Below, in pieces: positions 1 to 7,826 of a stretch of DNA of 60,638 nucleotides. The position numbers were made by a program, and so were the translations under genes. Source of the stretch: Nostoc sp. NMS2 (GTDB lineage: Bacteria > Cyanobacteriota > Cyanobacteriia > Cyanobacteriales > Nostocaceae); NCBI RefSeq assembly GCF_017115105.1, contig NZ_JABXKH010000145.1:1-60638 (forward strand), written 5' to 3'. The stretch's first letter is position 1; every line of letters begins with the position of its first letter. The notes beneath the pieces are model-generated. The model searched no databases. It saw only the letters and a list, made by a program, of their open reading frames with translations, and was not told where the DNA came from.

Positions 1-52
1 ATTGGGTGAGAAGCCCACACTGTACTGCTTGCAGTCAGTGTGGGAGTATGTC
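1..52 (+). mobile_element. IS200/IS605-type right end (partial; element lies left of window)
   Basis: A hairpin with arms CCCACACTG (15-23) and CAGTGTGGG (37-45) is followed by AGTATGTCAC. The layout (gagaag, G/C hairpin, then a short tail ending in TCAC) is that of the right ends of IS200/IS605 elements, where the 3' part of the TnpB guide RNA (omega/reRNA) ends. The tnpB gene would lie left of the window and cannot be seen. The family assignment rests on pattern recognition only. Confidence 0.5.
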
Positions 53-374
53 ACTTCTGATTAGCTGTAGAATCCAGAACCTCTTGCAGACGGCTTCTAA
101 ACTCCCCTTTGGGATGACCTCCTTTTACTTCACCCACAATCTGAAATTCCCCTTCTGGAGAATTGCAGATGATGTAAGTAGGCCATCCCATTTCTGATTT
201 ATCGGGATACTGAGTTAATAAAATCTTGCGATACTTGCGGTAAGCAGTCGTATCCTGCATTTTCACATCAATAAATTCTAAACCCAGTTCTTCAGCCACC
301 TTTTTGTCGTAAAAAGACATTTTGTGGCAGATGCCGCACTCTTCTGAAGAGAACTTAATTACAGCTAAACTCAT
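51..374 (-). CDS. Small thioredoxin-fold protein (107 aa)
   Basis: A short cytosolic thioredoxin-like protein, probably a thiol-disulfide oxidoreductase or redox partner. The CxxC motif is C13-G-I-C16 right after the first beta strand, and the cis-proline is P65 in the segment GWPTYII, both as expected for the fold. The length is that of a stand-alone thioredoxin domain. There is no signal peptide. The active-site sequence CGIC is not the classical CGPC, so it is a thioredoxin-like family member rather than a housekeeping TrxA. It is transcribed away from the hetF region, with its stop at the edge of the IS605-like end. The physiological substrate is unknown. Confidence 0.85.
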   Translation of the reverse strand: MSLAVIKFSSEECGICHKMSFYDKKVAEELGLEFIDVKMQDTTAYRKYRKILLTQYPDKSEMGWPTYIICNSPEGEFQIVGEVKGGHPKGEFRSRLQEVLDSTANQK

Positions 375-807
375 GGGTTGGCTACTCTTTGATTATTCTA
401 AGCAAAGTTTTTTAGCATAATGCCATGAAATATTACCATATCGCTGGTTATTAGTGTCAACTTAAAGCTGAAACCCTTATCCAGGGTATTTTCGTGCTTC
501 TTTTTCTATGTTTTTTGGTAGGTAGAGCTTTTAGTACACTCTGATTCGGAAGCTGAAAGTAGCGATCGCTAGCAGACAAATAGTTAAACGCCAAAATATA
601 GAAAAAAAATTAAGAATGTGATTAAATATCATAGCAATCATTTTGATGTGGCATCTCTAGCTCACAATAAAAAGAAAGCGATTCAGGAATTGAGTGAGCA
701 GGTTATGCTCTATCCTGGCAGCAGTAACAACAAGAGTAGTGGTGCATTCTAGTTACATCAGCAGAAAATGCTGGGGCGATGTCTAAGACAAGCTGCTACG
801 TGTTTAC
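375..807. other. Intergenic region without recognisable gene
   Basis: An AT-rich stretch between the thioredoxin-like gene and the NsiR1 array. It has no ORF with coding character and no clear terminator. A degenerate small dispersed repeat occurs around 776-800. Confidence 0.5.
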
Positions 808-868
808 ACAAAAACCCCCGATGAGCGTTAGCCAACCAGGGGAGTTAGTTATCAGGGTGCATCTACCA
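808..868 (-). ncRNA. nsiR1: NsiR1 copy 1
   Basis: A predicted ~60-nt transcript ending in the C/G hairpin and T-run at its low-coordinate end (C-run 815-819). The DIF-type hexamer TCCGGA is at 898-903. The 5' end is inferred as about 30 nt from the hexamer, not observed. Confidence 0.7.
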
Positions 869-935
869 ATTAAATGTTCTCAAGTTAAACACCATATTCC
901 GGATAATTTGGATAAAGGCTAGTTATTTTTTAAAA

Positions 936-996
936 TAAAAAACCCCCAGATGATGTTAGTCTACTAGGGGAGTTAGTTATCAGGGTGCATCTACCA
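936..996 (-). ncRNA. nsiR1: NsiR1 copy 2
   Basis: C-run of the terminator stem at 943-947 and its G-run at 967-970. TCCGGA is at 1026-1031. This copy and the next two are nearly identical over the whole ~128-bp unit, so they are recent duplications. Transcript ends are inferred. Confidence 0.75.
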
Positions 997-1063
997 ATTA
1001 AGTGTTCTCAGGTTTAACACCATACTCCGGATAATTTGGATAAAGGCTAATTATTTTTTAAAA

Positions 1064-1124
1064 TAAAAAACCCCCAGATGATGTTAGTCTACTAGGGGAG
1101 TTAGTTATCAGGGTGCATCTACCA
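1064..1124 (-). ncRNA. nsiR1: NsiR1 copy 3
   Basis: C-run 1071-1075 and G-run 1095-1098 form the terminator stem, with a T-run on the minus strand. TCCGGA is at 1154-1159. A weak -10-like AGAAC element lies about 16-17 nt after the hexamer. Transcript ends are inferred. Confidence 0.75.
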
Positions 1125-1191
1125 ATTAAGTGTTCTCAGGTTTAACACCATACTCCGGATAATTTGGATAAAGGCTAATTATTTTTTAAAA

Positions 1192-1252
1192 TAAAAAACC
1201 CCCAGATGATGTTAGTCTACTAGGGGAGTTAGTTATCAGGGTGCATCTACCA
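1192..1252 (-). ncRNA. nsiR1: NsiR1 copy 4
   Basis: C-run 1199-1203. The hexamer is TCCGGG at 1282-1287, one base off TCCGGA (CCCGGA on the transcribed strand). The 83-bp spacing is kept although the intervening sequence has diverged. Promoter strength may be reduced. Confidence 0.65.
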
Positions 1253-1348
1253 TTAATGTTTTCTAGGGACAGCGAGTATCTTCCGGGGAAAATGGCAAAA
1301 ATCAGGGTTAATGGCCATGTCTAGGACGGGCTACGCTTACTTAACTAG

Positions 1349-1409
1349 AAAAAAACCCCCAGTGGGTGTTAGCCGACCAGGGGAGTGAGTTATCAGGGTG
1401 CATCTATTA
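1349..1409 (-). ncRNA. nsiR1: NsiR1 copy 5
   Basis: C-run 1356-1360. The hexamer is ACCGGA at 1439-1444 (TCCGGT on the transcribed strand), at the conserved 83-bp distance. The 5' part of the unit has diverged while the terminator stem is intact. Confidence 0.6.
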
Positions 1410-1814
1410 ATCATCTTTTCTAAAGTAAATGGGTCGCTACCGGATAAAATAGCAGAGGTTGAAGTTATTGTTTGCTCACCAGAAAAAAACCTCAAAGAGT
1501 GTTAGCCAAACAGAGGGGTTAGTTATCAGGCATTGGTGTCAACTGAAGCTAAAATCCTTCAGAATCTCGTTTATCTGTAAATGATACTCATTGGGCTACT
1601 GGCGCGAATTCAGAAGGTGGTAGCCTATATGAGGATTAAAAGCAGAGATTCTTAAAGAGCAATCTACCGAATAAATTGGCGATCGCCAGAAAAAAATCCT
1701 CAATGGGTGTTAGGGAACTAGGGGAGCTAGTTATCAGGGTGAATCTACCAATTAAATAACCAGTTTGCCTTAAAAATTTGATGCGTCAGAAATGATTGCT
1801 GCTTGCTTCCTTCA

Positions 1815-1876
1815 TAAAAAAACCCCCGGTGGGTGTTAGCCAACCAGGGGAGCTAGTTATCAGGGTGCATCTACCA
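1815..1876 (-). ncRNA. nsiR1: NsiR1 copy 6 (after two degenerate units)
   Basis: C-run 1823-1827, with TCCGGA at 1906-1911. A TAGAAC -10-like element sits 16 nt beyond the hexamer on the minus strand. This copy lies between the degenerate units (1483-1756) and the inserted palindrome at 1953-2025. Confidence 0.7.
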
Positions 1877-1952
1877 ATTAAGTGTTCTAGGTTTAACCAC
1901 CATGCTCCGGATAAATTTACTAGAAAGGCAATACTACTCTTTCTAAGATACA

Positions 1953-2025
1953 AGGTTGGGTTGAAGGTCGTGAAACCCAACAAAGTCCTGAAAATGTTGG
2001 GTTTCGTTCCTCAACCCAACCTACC
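1953..2025. repeat. Dispersed palindromic element inside the NsiR1 array
   Basis: An inverted repeat with arms of the type GGTTGGGTTGA / TCAACCCAACC. The same family recurs at 17441-17520 and 22571-22650. It forms a long hairpin and has no coding capacity of its own. It was probably a late insertion into the array. Confidence 0.75.
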
Positions 2026-2345
2026 CTGGATTGATTTTTTAGGCAAAACCTACGCAGTATTGATTAGAAAGATGTGTCAACGAAACTCTAGTAGAGATTA
2101 AAGGACTTCTAAATAAAAAACATCCCAAATTATTCTTGTGAGATGGGTGTCTCACCCGTCCCATATTTAGGGCGGGCAGGATGCCCACCCCACAAGATGG
2201 ATAATTTATTTCTTGGAAGTCCCTAACTGAATTAGGGGAGTTAAAAATCAAGGGACATCTATCTAGTAATCAAGTATTCTAGGATTAAGCACTATTTTTT
2301 GGTGAAGAATATCTGCGTTAAAAGTTGCTGTTGTTTGCCAAAATT

Positions 2346-2407
2346 GAAAAAAACCCCCAGTGGGTGTTAGCCAACTAGGGGAGTTGAAGATCAAGGTGCA
2401 TCTACCA
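2346..2407 (-). ncRNA. nsiR1: NsiR1 copy 7, closest to hetF
   Basis: C-run 2354-2358 and TCCGGA at 2437-2442. The palindromic hexamer is only ~145 bp from the hetF start, so this copy would be antisense to any hetF leader longer than ~180 nt. A further degenerate scrap lies at about 2490-2520. Confidence 0.7.
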
Positions 2408-2584
2408 ATTAAGTGTTCTAGATCCAAGTAATCCGATCCGGATAAAGTTGTAAAGGCAGAAAAAGCAAAACAACACCGAATCAGAAACATTCAGGGGTGG
2501 GATGCATCTAAGTTATCAGAGGGAGCAAATCGACTTGAAACTTTCGCGTTTCAAACCAGATTTAGGAGGCGGACAGGAGAAGTT

Positions 2585-5113
2585 GTGACCCAGGAATTTC
2601 ACATTTCCGTAACCCCAGTAGGGCAAAATGACTACTTGGTGCGGACGGAACAAGTCGCGCCTGGGGTCCCATTGGCAGAAGAATTGGTGACTTGGCCTAT
2701 AGCTGATTGGTTGATAGCTGCTGGGCATTTGATGAATGACCCGTTGAAGTCGGTGTTGCAGGGAGATCAATTTACATCTGGTGGGCACGAAAGCAATATC
2801 GCCAGAAACTCTGTAAACTTGGTGGCGTTGGGTCAACAATTTTATAACGCCTTATTTCAAGGCACTCTCAGAGATAGTTGGATTACTGCTCAAGGGATTG
2901 CCCAGAACCACCAACAAGTACTACGCTTACGCTTGGGGCTAAAGGACACTAGGTTAGCTCGTCTGCCTTGGGAAGTGATGCACGCAGGCGATCGCCCCCT
3001 GGCTACTGGGCCTTATGTGGCTTTTTCTCGCTTCCAAAGTGGGATTTTGGGGGGTTCTCCTTTGCGATCCCTGCGGGGGGCTACGCCTACGCACAATACT
3101 TTCACATCACGAGAACAAGGTAGTGTGAAAGTATTGATGGTAATTGCTTCTCCCTCAGATCAAGTGCGTCTTGACTTACAGAAACAGGAAGCGATCAAAC
3201 TGCAAGCGGAACTTCACCGTCAAACATCACGACTTACTGAAGGTAACAATCGGTTCCCAGAAATTGAACTTACTGTATTAGACCAACCAGGACGGGAAGA
3301 ACTGACGCAAGCTTTAGAACAAGGCAGATACCAAGTTCTCCACTACTCTGGTCATAGTAACTTAGGCGGCAATGGCGGAGAAATTTATCTTGTTAGTCGC
3401 AGAACTGGCTTAACGGAAATCTTGAGTGGAGACGATCTGGCGGGTTTGCTCGTCAACAATAATATTCAAATGGCAGTGTTTAATTCCTGCTTGGGGGCGT
3501 ACACAGCTGCATCCGATCCTTCTGGAGATACGGGTGAACGTAATTTGGCAGAAAGTCTGGTGAAGCGCGGAATTAGAAGCGTTTTGGCTATGTCAGAACG
3601 CATTCCTGATGAAGTGGCACTGACACTTACGCAATTGTTTTACCGCAACTTGAGTCAGGGATATCCAGTAGATTTGTGCGTTAGTCGGGTACGCCAAGGA
3701 TTAATTTCTGCTTATGGTTCTCACCAGATGTACTGGGCATTACCGATTTTATATCTCCAGCCAGAATCTGACGGTTTTCTCAGTGAAGAAATTGAGGTAT
3801 CCGAAAGTACAGACTCACGGAACCAGTATAGTTCACCTTTAGGAATAACTTCCACGATGTATTCTGCGATGTCTACGACGGGCTACGCCAACGCAGATGA
3901 TAGCGATATGCCTTTAGGAATGGAAGAAATGATTCCTGCTGGTTTGGCGCATGACTCTTCTGGGTTGGACTGGCTGGGTGAGGATACTTGGGGCGATCTC
4001 GTTGATGAAATTGAGTATGATGACCCAAGTTATGAAGAAGATTCTGCGATAGTTTCGGATTTGTTTCGTCAGCTAGATAACCAAAAAGCTGCAACTGAAC
4101 TGGATCGAGAAATTCCAGAAAATAATTTTCAGCAAAGCCAGGTTTCAGAAGAAATGACTTCTCTAGAAGAAGAAGGAGATTTGTGGGGAGAAGTCCCAGC
4201 ACCACCTCCAATTACTGGTAAATTTGAAGGAAATCGGCAAAATTCTGAGTTTTCGCGTTCGCAACCATCCCTACCAAGACATCGTACCCAACGCCGCAAG
4301 TTGTGGCCAATTGTGGGTATTGTGGGGATCAGTGCGTTAGCAGCTGCGATCGGTTTAAATTGGTGGTGGCAAAATCGATCCCAGCAGGCAACTCTGCCTA
4401 ACATCCCAGTAATTCCCACTGAGTCTTCACTCATTCAAAAGCAGCAAAATATCGATTTACAGACAGCAGCCACTGGAATTGTCACCGCCACCGCCACAGA
4501 AAAATTGAGCCAGGGCGATTTACAACGTGGGTTGTTGGCTGTAGAAGAATTACTCAATCGTGGCGCACTAGCTGCGGCGGAAACTGCCCTTAAACTCGTT
4601 CCAAGTAAGCAAGTTGACGATCCATCTGTCAACTTTTATAAGGGACGATTAGCTTGGCAGTCTATTGAGACTGGAGACAATAACTATAGCGTCGATGATG
4701 CCCGCCGTTACTGGGAAACTGCTGCAAAAGCTAAACCAGAATCGCTTTTGTATAATAACGCTTTAGGATTTGCCTACTACGCAGAAGGCAATCTAAATCG
4801 AGCCAATGACTCTTGGTTCAAGGCTTTGAATTTAGCTCTCAAAGAACAAAATACAAATTCAAAGACAGCAGTTCCTGAAGATGCTTTAACTTCATACGCT
4901 GGTTTGGCTCTTGGATTGTATAAATCTGCACTTAGTCAATCTAGTGGTAAGCAGACACAGTATCTTAATGAAGCGATCAAGTTGCGGCAAACCGTTCTCA
5001 AGTCTGATTCAGTCAATTTCCAGGTTGATAAATTAGCTAAAAATTGGCTGTGGACAGAAAAGGCGATTGCAGATTGGCGATCGCTCCTTCAGGAAAAAGG
5101 TGAAGAACAGTAA
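2585..5113 (+). CDS. hetF: HetF, CHAT-domain caspase-like protease of heterocyst differentiation (842 aa)
   Basis: HetF is a regulator required for heterocyst differentiation in Anabaena and Nostoc, known to act on HetR level and PatA-linked patterning. Here the CHAT (caspase-like) domain covers about residues 185-395. The catalytic pair is H257 (in HYSGH) and C302 (in NSCLG), 45 residues apart as in other CHAT proteases. An acidic linker follows (about 400-560), then one membrane segment (about 573-596) and a TPR-like C-terminal region (about 625-842). The start is GTG, supported by AGGAGA five bases upstream and by the N-terminus typical of HetF. Two 27-nt dispersed repeats are inserted in frame (see 3066 and 3868). 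The upstream NsiR1 array confirms the identity. Confidence 0.93.
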   Translation: MTQEFHISVTPVGQNDYLVRTEQVAPGVPLAEELVTWPIADWLIAAGHLMNDPLKSVLQGDQFTSGGHESNIARNSVNLVALGQQFYNALFQGTLRDSWITAQGIAQNHQQVLRLRLGLKDTRLARLPWEVMHAGDRPLATGPYVAFSRFQSGILGGSPLRSLRGATPTHNTFTSREQGSVKVLMVIASPSDQVRLDLQKQEAIKLQAELHRQTSRLTEGNNRFPEIELTVLDQPGREELTQALEQGRYQVLHYSGHSNLGGNGGEIYLVSRRTGLTEILSGDDLAGLLVNNNIQMAVFNSCLGAYTAASDPSGDTGERNLAESLVKRGIRSVLAMSERIPDEVALTLTQLFYRNLSQGYPVDLCVSRVRQGLISAYGSHQMYWALPILYLQPESDGFLSEEIEVSESTDSRNQYSSPLGITSTMYSAMSTTGYANADDSDMPLGMEEMIPAGLAHDSSGLDWLGEDTWGDLVDEIEYDDPSYEEDSAIVSDLFRQLDNQKAATELDREIPENNFQQSQVSEEMTSLEEEGDLWGEVPAPPPITGKFEGNRQNSEFSRSQPSLPRHRTQRRKLWPIVGIVGISALAAAIGLNWWWQNRSQQATLPNIPVIPTESSLIQKQQNIDLQTAATGIVTATATEKLSQGDLQRGLLAVEELLNRGALAAAETALKLVPSKQVDDPSVNFYKGRLAWQSIETGDNNYSVDDARRYWETAAKAKPESLLYNNALGFAYYAEGNLNRANDSWFKALNLALKEQNTNSKTAVPEDALTSYAGLALGLYKSALSQSSGKQTQYLNEAIKLRQTVLKSDSVNFQVDKLAKNWLWTEKAIADWRSLLQEKGEEQ
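3066..3092. repeat. 27-nt small dispersed repeat inserted in hetF
   Basis: The segment runs from GATCCCTGCGG to GGCTACGCCTACGC. It shares its start and its GCTACGCC(T/A)ACGC end with the element at 3868-3894. At 27 nt it adds nine codons without a frame change. It resembles the small dispersed repeats known from Nostoc genomes. Confidence 0.6.
3868..3894. repeat. Second 27-nt small dispersed repeat inserted in hetF
   Basis: The segment runs from GATGTCTACGACGG to GGCTACGCCAACGC and aligns end to end with the copy at 3066-3092. It falls in the linker after the CHAT domain (about residues 428-437) and keeps the frame. Confidence 0.6.
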
Positions 5114-5298
5114 GATGTTGGAGTGGAGCGATCGCTCTGTTGATTCACGCTGGCGATCGCTGTAATGGTTGTCTTTGCATCTGAAATAGGCTTGGGCTTA
5201 TCTGAATTCTCGGATGCTGGGACTCCATAAAAGAATAGAAGTAATACAAGCACAAACGCTGCAAATGCCCCTGTAGCTTTAATATTAGTTTTACTCAA
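5089..5298 (-). CDS. Possible small single-pass membrane protein (69 aa)
   Basis: A short ORF with one strongly hydrophobic segment near its N-terminus (about residues 10-27) followed by a polar Ser/Thr-rich tail. It reads convergently with hetF and overlaps its 3' end by 25 bp. The only start available is TTG, because an in-frame stop lies just upstream, and no good ribosome binding site is visible. The sequence has a membrane-protein-like composition, but I do not recognise a family. It may be a real small protein or a chance ORF. Confidence 0.4.
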   Translation of the reverse strand: MSKTNIKATGAFAAFVLVLLLFFYGVPASENSDKPKPISDAKTTITAIASVNQQSDRSTPTSYCSSPFS

Positions 5299-5313
5299 AG
5301 AGTATGTGTGCTT

Positions 5314-5941
5314 CTAAATTTCTCCAGCCCGAAAAATCTGTTCAGCAGTTAAATTAAACTCTGGGAACGCTAGCGACTGAATGCGATCGCTTCCCCTAAA
5401 TTGCCTAACTTGATACTCGCCTTCAATTAGTTGGTAAATTGAGATTGTTGGTTGTTTAGGATTGCCGATAAAGCGCCTACCACCTAAACCTAGATAGTCT
5501 ACAATCCAATATTCAGGTATTCCGATTTCTTCGTATTTACCTGCTTTGGTAAAATAGTCGTCTCGCCAGTTGGTACTTACCACTTCAATTACTAAAGGAA
5601 TTGATGCCGCTTGGCTTATAGTAGATTCTTTTTTCCACAGAGGTTCATTTACTAAATTAGAGTTTAGAGTTATTCAACAAAAGTACATCTGGTGAGTAAG
5701 CTGCTTCACTCTGAGTCGGTTTAATAAAAGCTGTTTTGGGGATGAAATAAGGTAGTTTTAAACGTTTGTATTCTGTAACTATTTCCCCAACTAAAAATCC
5801 AATAATCTGTTCATGATCGCCTGTGGGAGGAGCCATTTCAACAATTACTCCGTCATGCAGTTCATAGCGTCGTTGTGAGTTTTCTGGATACCAAGCGATA
5901 AATTCATCAAATGTTACTAGTTTGCGTAAGGTTTGCGTCAT
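5314..5941 (-). pseudogene. Uma2-family (DUF820) nuclease-fold gene, frameshifted
   Basis: Two ORF pieces together make one Uma2 protein. The N-terminal piece starts at 5941 (MTQTLRKLVTFDEF) and the C-terminal piece ends at 5314. They are out of frame because of a tandem duplication of the 7-mer ACTCTAA (coding strand) near 5670. Deleting one copy restores an open frame across the junction (..NNSNLVNEPLWKKES..) that aligns with the intact neighbour at 6146-6769. The C-terminal ~75 residues of the two paralogues are almost identical, which suggests recent duplication or gene conversion. Uma2 proteins have a PD-(D/E)XK nuclease-like fold but no established cellular role. This copy would make only a 94-residue fragment. 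Confidence 0.85.
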
Positions 5942-5998
5942 ACTTTCCTCTTGCTTTAGCGTTAAGTAAAACCTCAATCTGTGAATGCAATACACTTT

Positions 5999-6086
5999 GA
6001 CCTCTCTCCAAACCTCTCTCCTAAAAGGAGAGAGGCTTTGAATATTACTCCCCTTCCCTTGTAGGGAAGGGGTTGGGGGTTAGGTC
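5999..6086. repeat. Dispersed hairpin element (gacct...aggtc family)
   Basis: Nested palindromes (CTCTCTCCTAAAAGGAGAGAG and a CCCTTCCC/GGGAAGGG hairpin) lie between terminal GACCT and AGGTC. Related copies lie at 20836-20941 and 43139-43240. Confidence 0.65.
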
Positions 6087-6145
6087 TATACTTGCACTCA
6101 ACCCAGAAGCGCTATATATAAAAATTTAAACCTTAGCCACCTAAA

Positions 6146-6769
6146 TTACGCGACTTCTCCAGCCTGAAAAATCTGTTCAGCAGTTAAATTTAACTCTGGG
6201 AACGCTAGCGACTGAATGCGGTCATTTCCCCTAAATTGCCTAACTTGATACTCACCTTCAATTAATTGGTAAATAGAGATTGTTGGTTGTTTAGGATTGC
6301 CAATAAAGCGCCTACCACCTGAACCTAGATAGTCTACAATCCAATATTCAGGAATGCCCAAAGACTCGTAATCTTCTAGCTTTAAAGCATAATCATCACT
6401 CCAGTTGGTTGAAACAACTTCTACAACCAACTTGACGGAAGTACCCTGCGTGATGATGGATTCTTTTTTCCAGCGTGGTTCATCCCTAACAGCTTGTCTA
6501 TCAATAACGATGACATCTGGTTCATAACCGGAATCAGTGTTAACTGACTTGATGACGCATTCTTTAGGGATAAAGCAAGAGATGGACAAACGGGTGATTT
6601 CAATAAACAAAGAACCATTGATGAATCCAGCTATCTCTGAGTGCTTCCCTGTTGGCTTCGGCATTTCAACAATTACCCCATCATGTAGTTCATAACGCCT
6701 GTCTGAAGATTCGGGATACCAGGCGATAAATTCATCAAATGTTACTTGTTTGGCTAAGGCTTGAGTCAT
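6146..6769 (-). CDS. Uma2 family (DUF820) protein (207 aa)
   Basis: An intact Uma2-family protein of typical length. Family hallmarks visible are the start TFDEFIAWYPES, the RYELHDGVIVEM strand, the YEPDVIVID motif (nuclease-like acidic residue), the KLVVEVVSTNWSDDY segment and GIPEYWIVDY. The fold is that of restriction-endonuclease-like enzymes, but no member in cyanobacteria has a firm function. A GAGGAA Shine-Dalgarno sequence precedes the ATG. It is the upstream neighbour and paralogue of the frameshifted copy at 5314-5941, in the same orientation. Confidence 0.85.
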   Translation of the reverse strand: MTQALAKQVTFDEFIAWYPESSDRRYELHDGVIVEMPKPTGKHSEIAGFINGSLFIEITRLSISCFIPKECVIKSVNTDSGYEPDVIVIDRQAVRDEPRWKKESIITQGTSVKLVVEVVSTNWSDDYALKLEDYESLGIPEYWIVDYLGSGGRRFIGNPKQPTISIYQLIEGEYQVRQFRGNDRIQSLAFPELNLTAEQIFQAGEVA

Positions 6770-6896
6770 CGGTTCCTCTTGCTTTATGTCAAATATTGAT
6801 GCTTTTTTTGAGAGAAAACTAAGAAATTATATGTTTTTAAACATTTGGAATGCCCCTTGTTGGAAGATATTCTTGCCAGGTATTTTTATCAGAATA

Positions 6897-7442
6897 CTAT
6901 TGTCTACCTGCTGCTATCAAACGCTGATGCACTAAATACTGAAATTGATAGAGATAAGCGGCAACAATTACTCTGATTATAGTTGGGACTATCAGCAGAG
7001 ATTGCGCTTGAGTTTTAAATAAAGTGAACACACTCAATAAGTCAGGAGATGGCGAGAAAAGCATTATAAGACCAAATGCTATTACCGATGAGAGAATATT
7101 GACCAACCAGCCATATAAGCCTTCCCACCAACTTATAAAACTAGGAAAAACTCCTGTTGCTAGCTCTGTTTCTGGTAGTCTACTCTCAGGAAAGAAGCTA
7201 TCTAAAAATCGATGCAGCCAATGGTGAAAAAATGCCAATAGCACAATCGGAAAAAGTTGGGCGAGTAAACTAAATAAATACGCTAACTTGACAAAAATAG
7301 GCTGGGGTAGGAAGTGAGCTAGGATGGAAATAATTATCCAAAGATAGACGATCGCATACTGGAAACCAATCATCAACAAAATCAGAGCGATCGCATTTAC
7401 CCAAAACCGGGGAGTAGGAATCCAAGATGGCCAACTTTGCAT
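6897..7442 (-). CDS. Hypothetical multi-pass membrane protein (181 aa)
   Basis: I do not recognise a family. Hydrophobic segments lie at about residues 13-40, 47-72, 110-130 and 145-165, suggesting four membrane helices, with a short polar loop (about 80-95, FFPESRLPETELA) between the second and third. It begins MQSWPSWIPTPRFW and is probably an inner-membrane protein. It is divergent from the antitoxin gene at 7536, with a ~90-bp gap that must hold both promoters. Confidence 0.65.
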   Translation of the reverse strand: MQSWPSWIPTPRFWVNAIALILLMIGFQYAIVYLWIIISILAHFLPQPIFVKLAYLFSLLAQLFPIVLLAFFHHWLHRFLDSFFPESRLPETELATGVFPSFISWWEGLYGWLVNILSSVIAFGLIMLFSPSPDLLSVFTLFKTQAQSLLIVPTIIRVIVAAYLYQFQYLVHQRLIAAGRQ

Positions 7443-7535
7443 AAATTTTTCTCTAGTGTATGAAAAGCTTTAATCGTAGATGAATTGAAAGATTTTGGTA
7501 AATTTTTACTATTCTATAATTTCCTGGGGGTAAAA

Positions 7536-7826
7536 ATGGAAACGAAGAAATTGCGAACGCATATTGGCACAGATGGGATATTGCACATTCAGACACCCAC
7601 TGATTATAAAGATACATCTGTAGAAGTAGTGGTAGTTGTGCAGCCGTTAGATAAAACAGACCTTGCATTATGCGATGACACTGTACTGCAATATAACGCT
7701 TGGGGAAAGCCGACGACAAAAAAATTGATTCAAGAAGCAATTGCCAAAATGCAACAACTGCGGCGAGAAGTAGCTTTAGATAAAACCTCAATCCGCGAAA
7801 TGCTTGAAGAGGGGCGAAGATTTTAA
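7536..7826 (+). CDS. Antitoxin-like partner of a PIN toxin (96 aa)
   Basis: A small protein directly upstream of a PIN-domain gene, and by position the antitoxin of a VapBC-type pair. The frame is open further upstream, but the ATG at 7536 is preferred: it follows a G-rich Shine-Dalgarno and gives the N-terminus METKKLRTHIGTDGILHI, typical of small cyanobacterial PIN partners. The C-terminus (EALAKM-like helix, then DKTSIREMLEEGRRF) is the usual toxin-binding tail. The stop overlaps the toxin start (TAATG), indicating translational coupling. The partner toxin is interrupted, so this antitoxin may now be an orphan. Confidence 0.75.
   Translation: METKKLRTHIGTDGILHIQTPTDYKDTSVEVVVVVQPLDKTDLALCDDTVLQYNAWGKPTTKKLIQEAIAKMQQLRREVALDKTSIREMLEEGRRF

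Larger units (their letters stand above)
808..2470 (-). repeat. NsiR1 tandem direct-repeat array upstream of hetF
   Basis: Ten or more copies of a ~70-bp conserved core, at roughly 128-bp period in the first four units, lie just upstream of hetF. Seven copies are well preserved, with C-runs at 815, 943, 1071, 1199, 1356, 1823 and 2354. Three are degenerate (around 1483-1531, 1690-1756 and 2222-2281). Read on the minus strand, each good copy ends in a CCCC/GGGGG hairpin followed by a T-run, a Rho-independent terminator. In every good copy a TCCGGA-type hexamer lies exactly 83 bp from the C-run, on the upstream side of the minus-strand unit. The position, repeat nature and ~60-nt predicted product match NsiR1, the heterocyst-specific sRNA array known upstream of hetF in Anabaena sp. 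PCC 7120. A palindromic element (1953-2025) interrupts the array. Confidence 0.85.

Noticed and set aside
808..2470. CRISPR array
   Set aside because: Direct repeats are ~70 bp with similar, not unique, spacers, contain their own promoter-like hexamers and terminators, and no cas genes are near. The NsiR1 explanation fits all features.
1796..2839. Several 65-107 codon ORFs on both strands over the NsiR1 array
   Set aside because: They are translations of repeat units and of the palindrome at 1953-2025, with no ribosome binding sites. Some run antisense into hetF.
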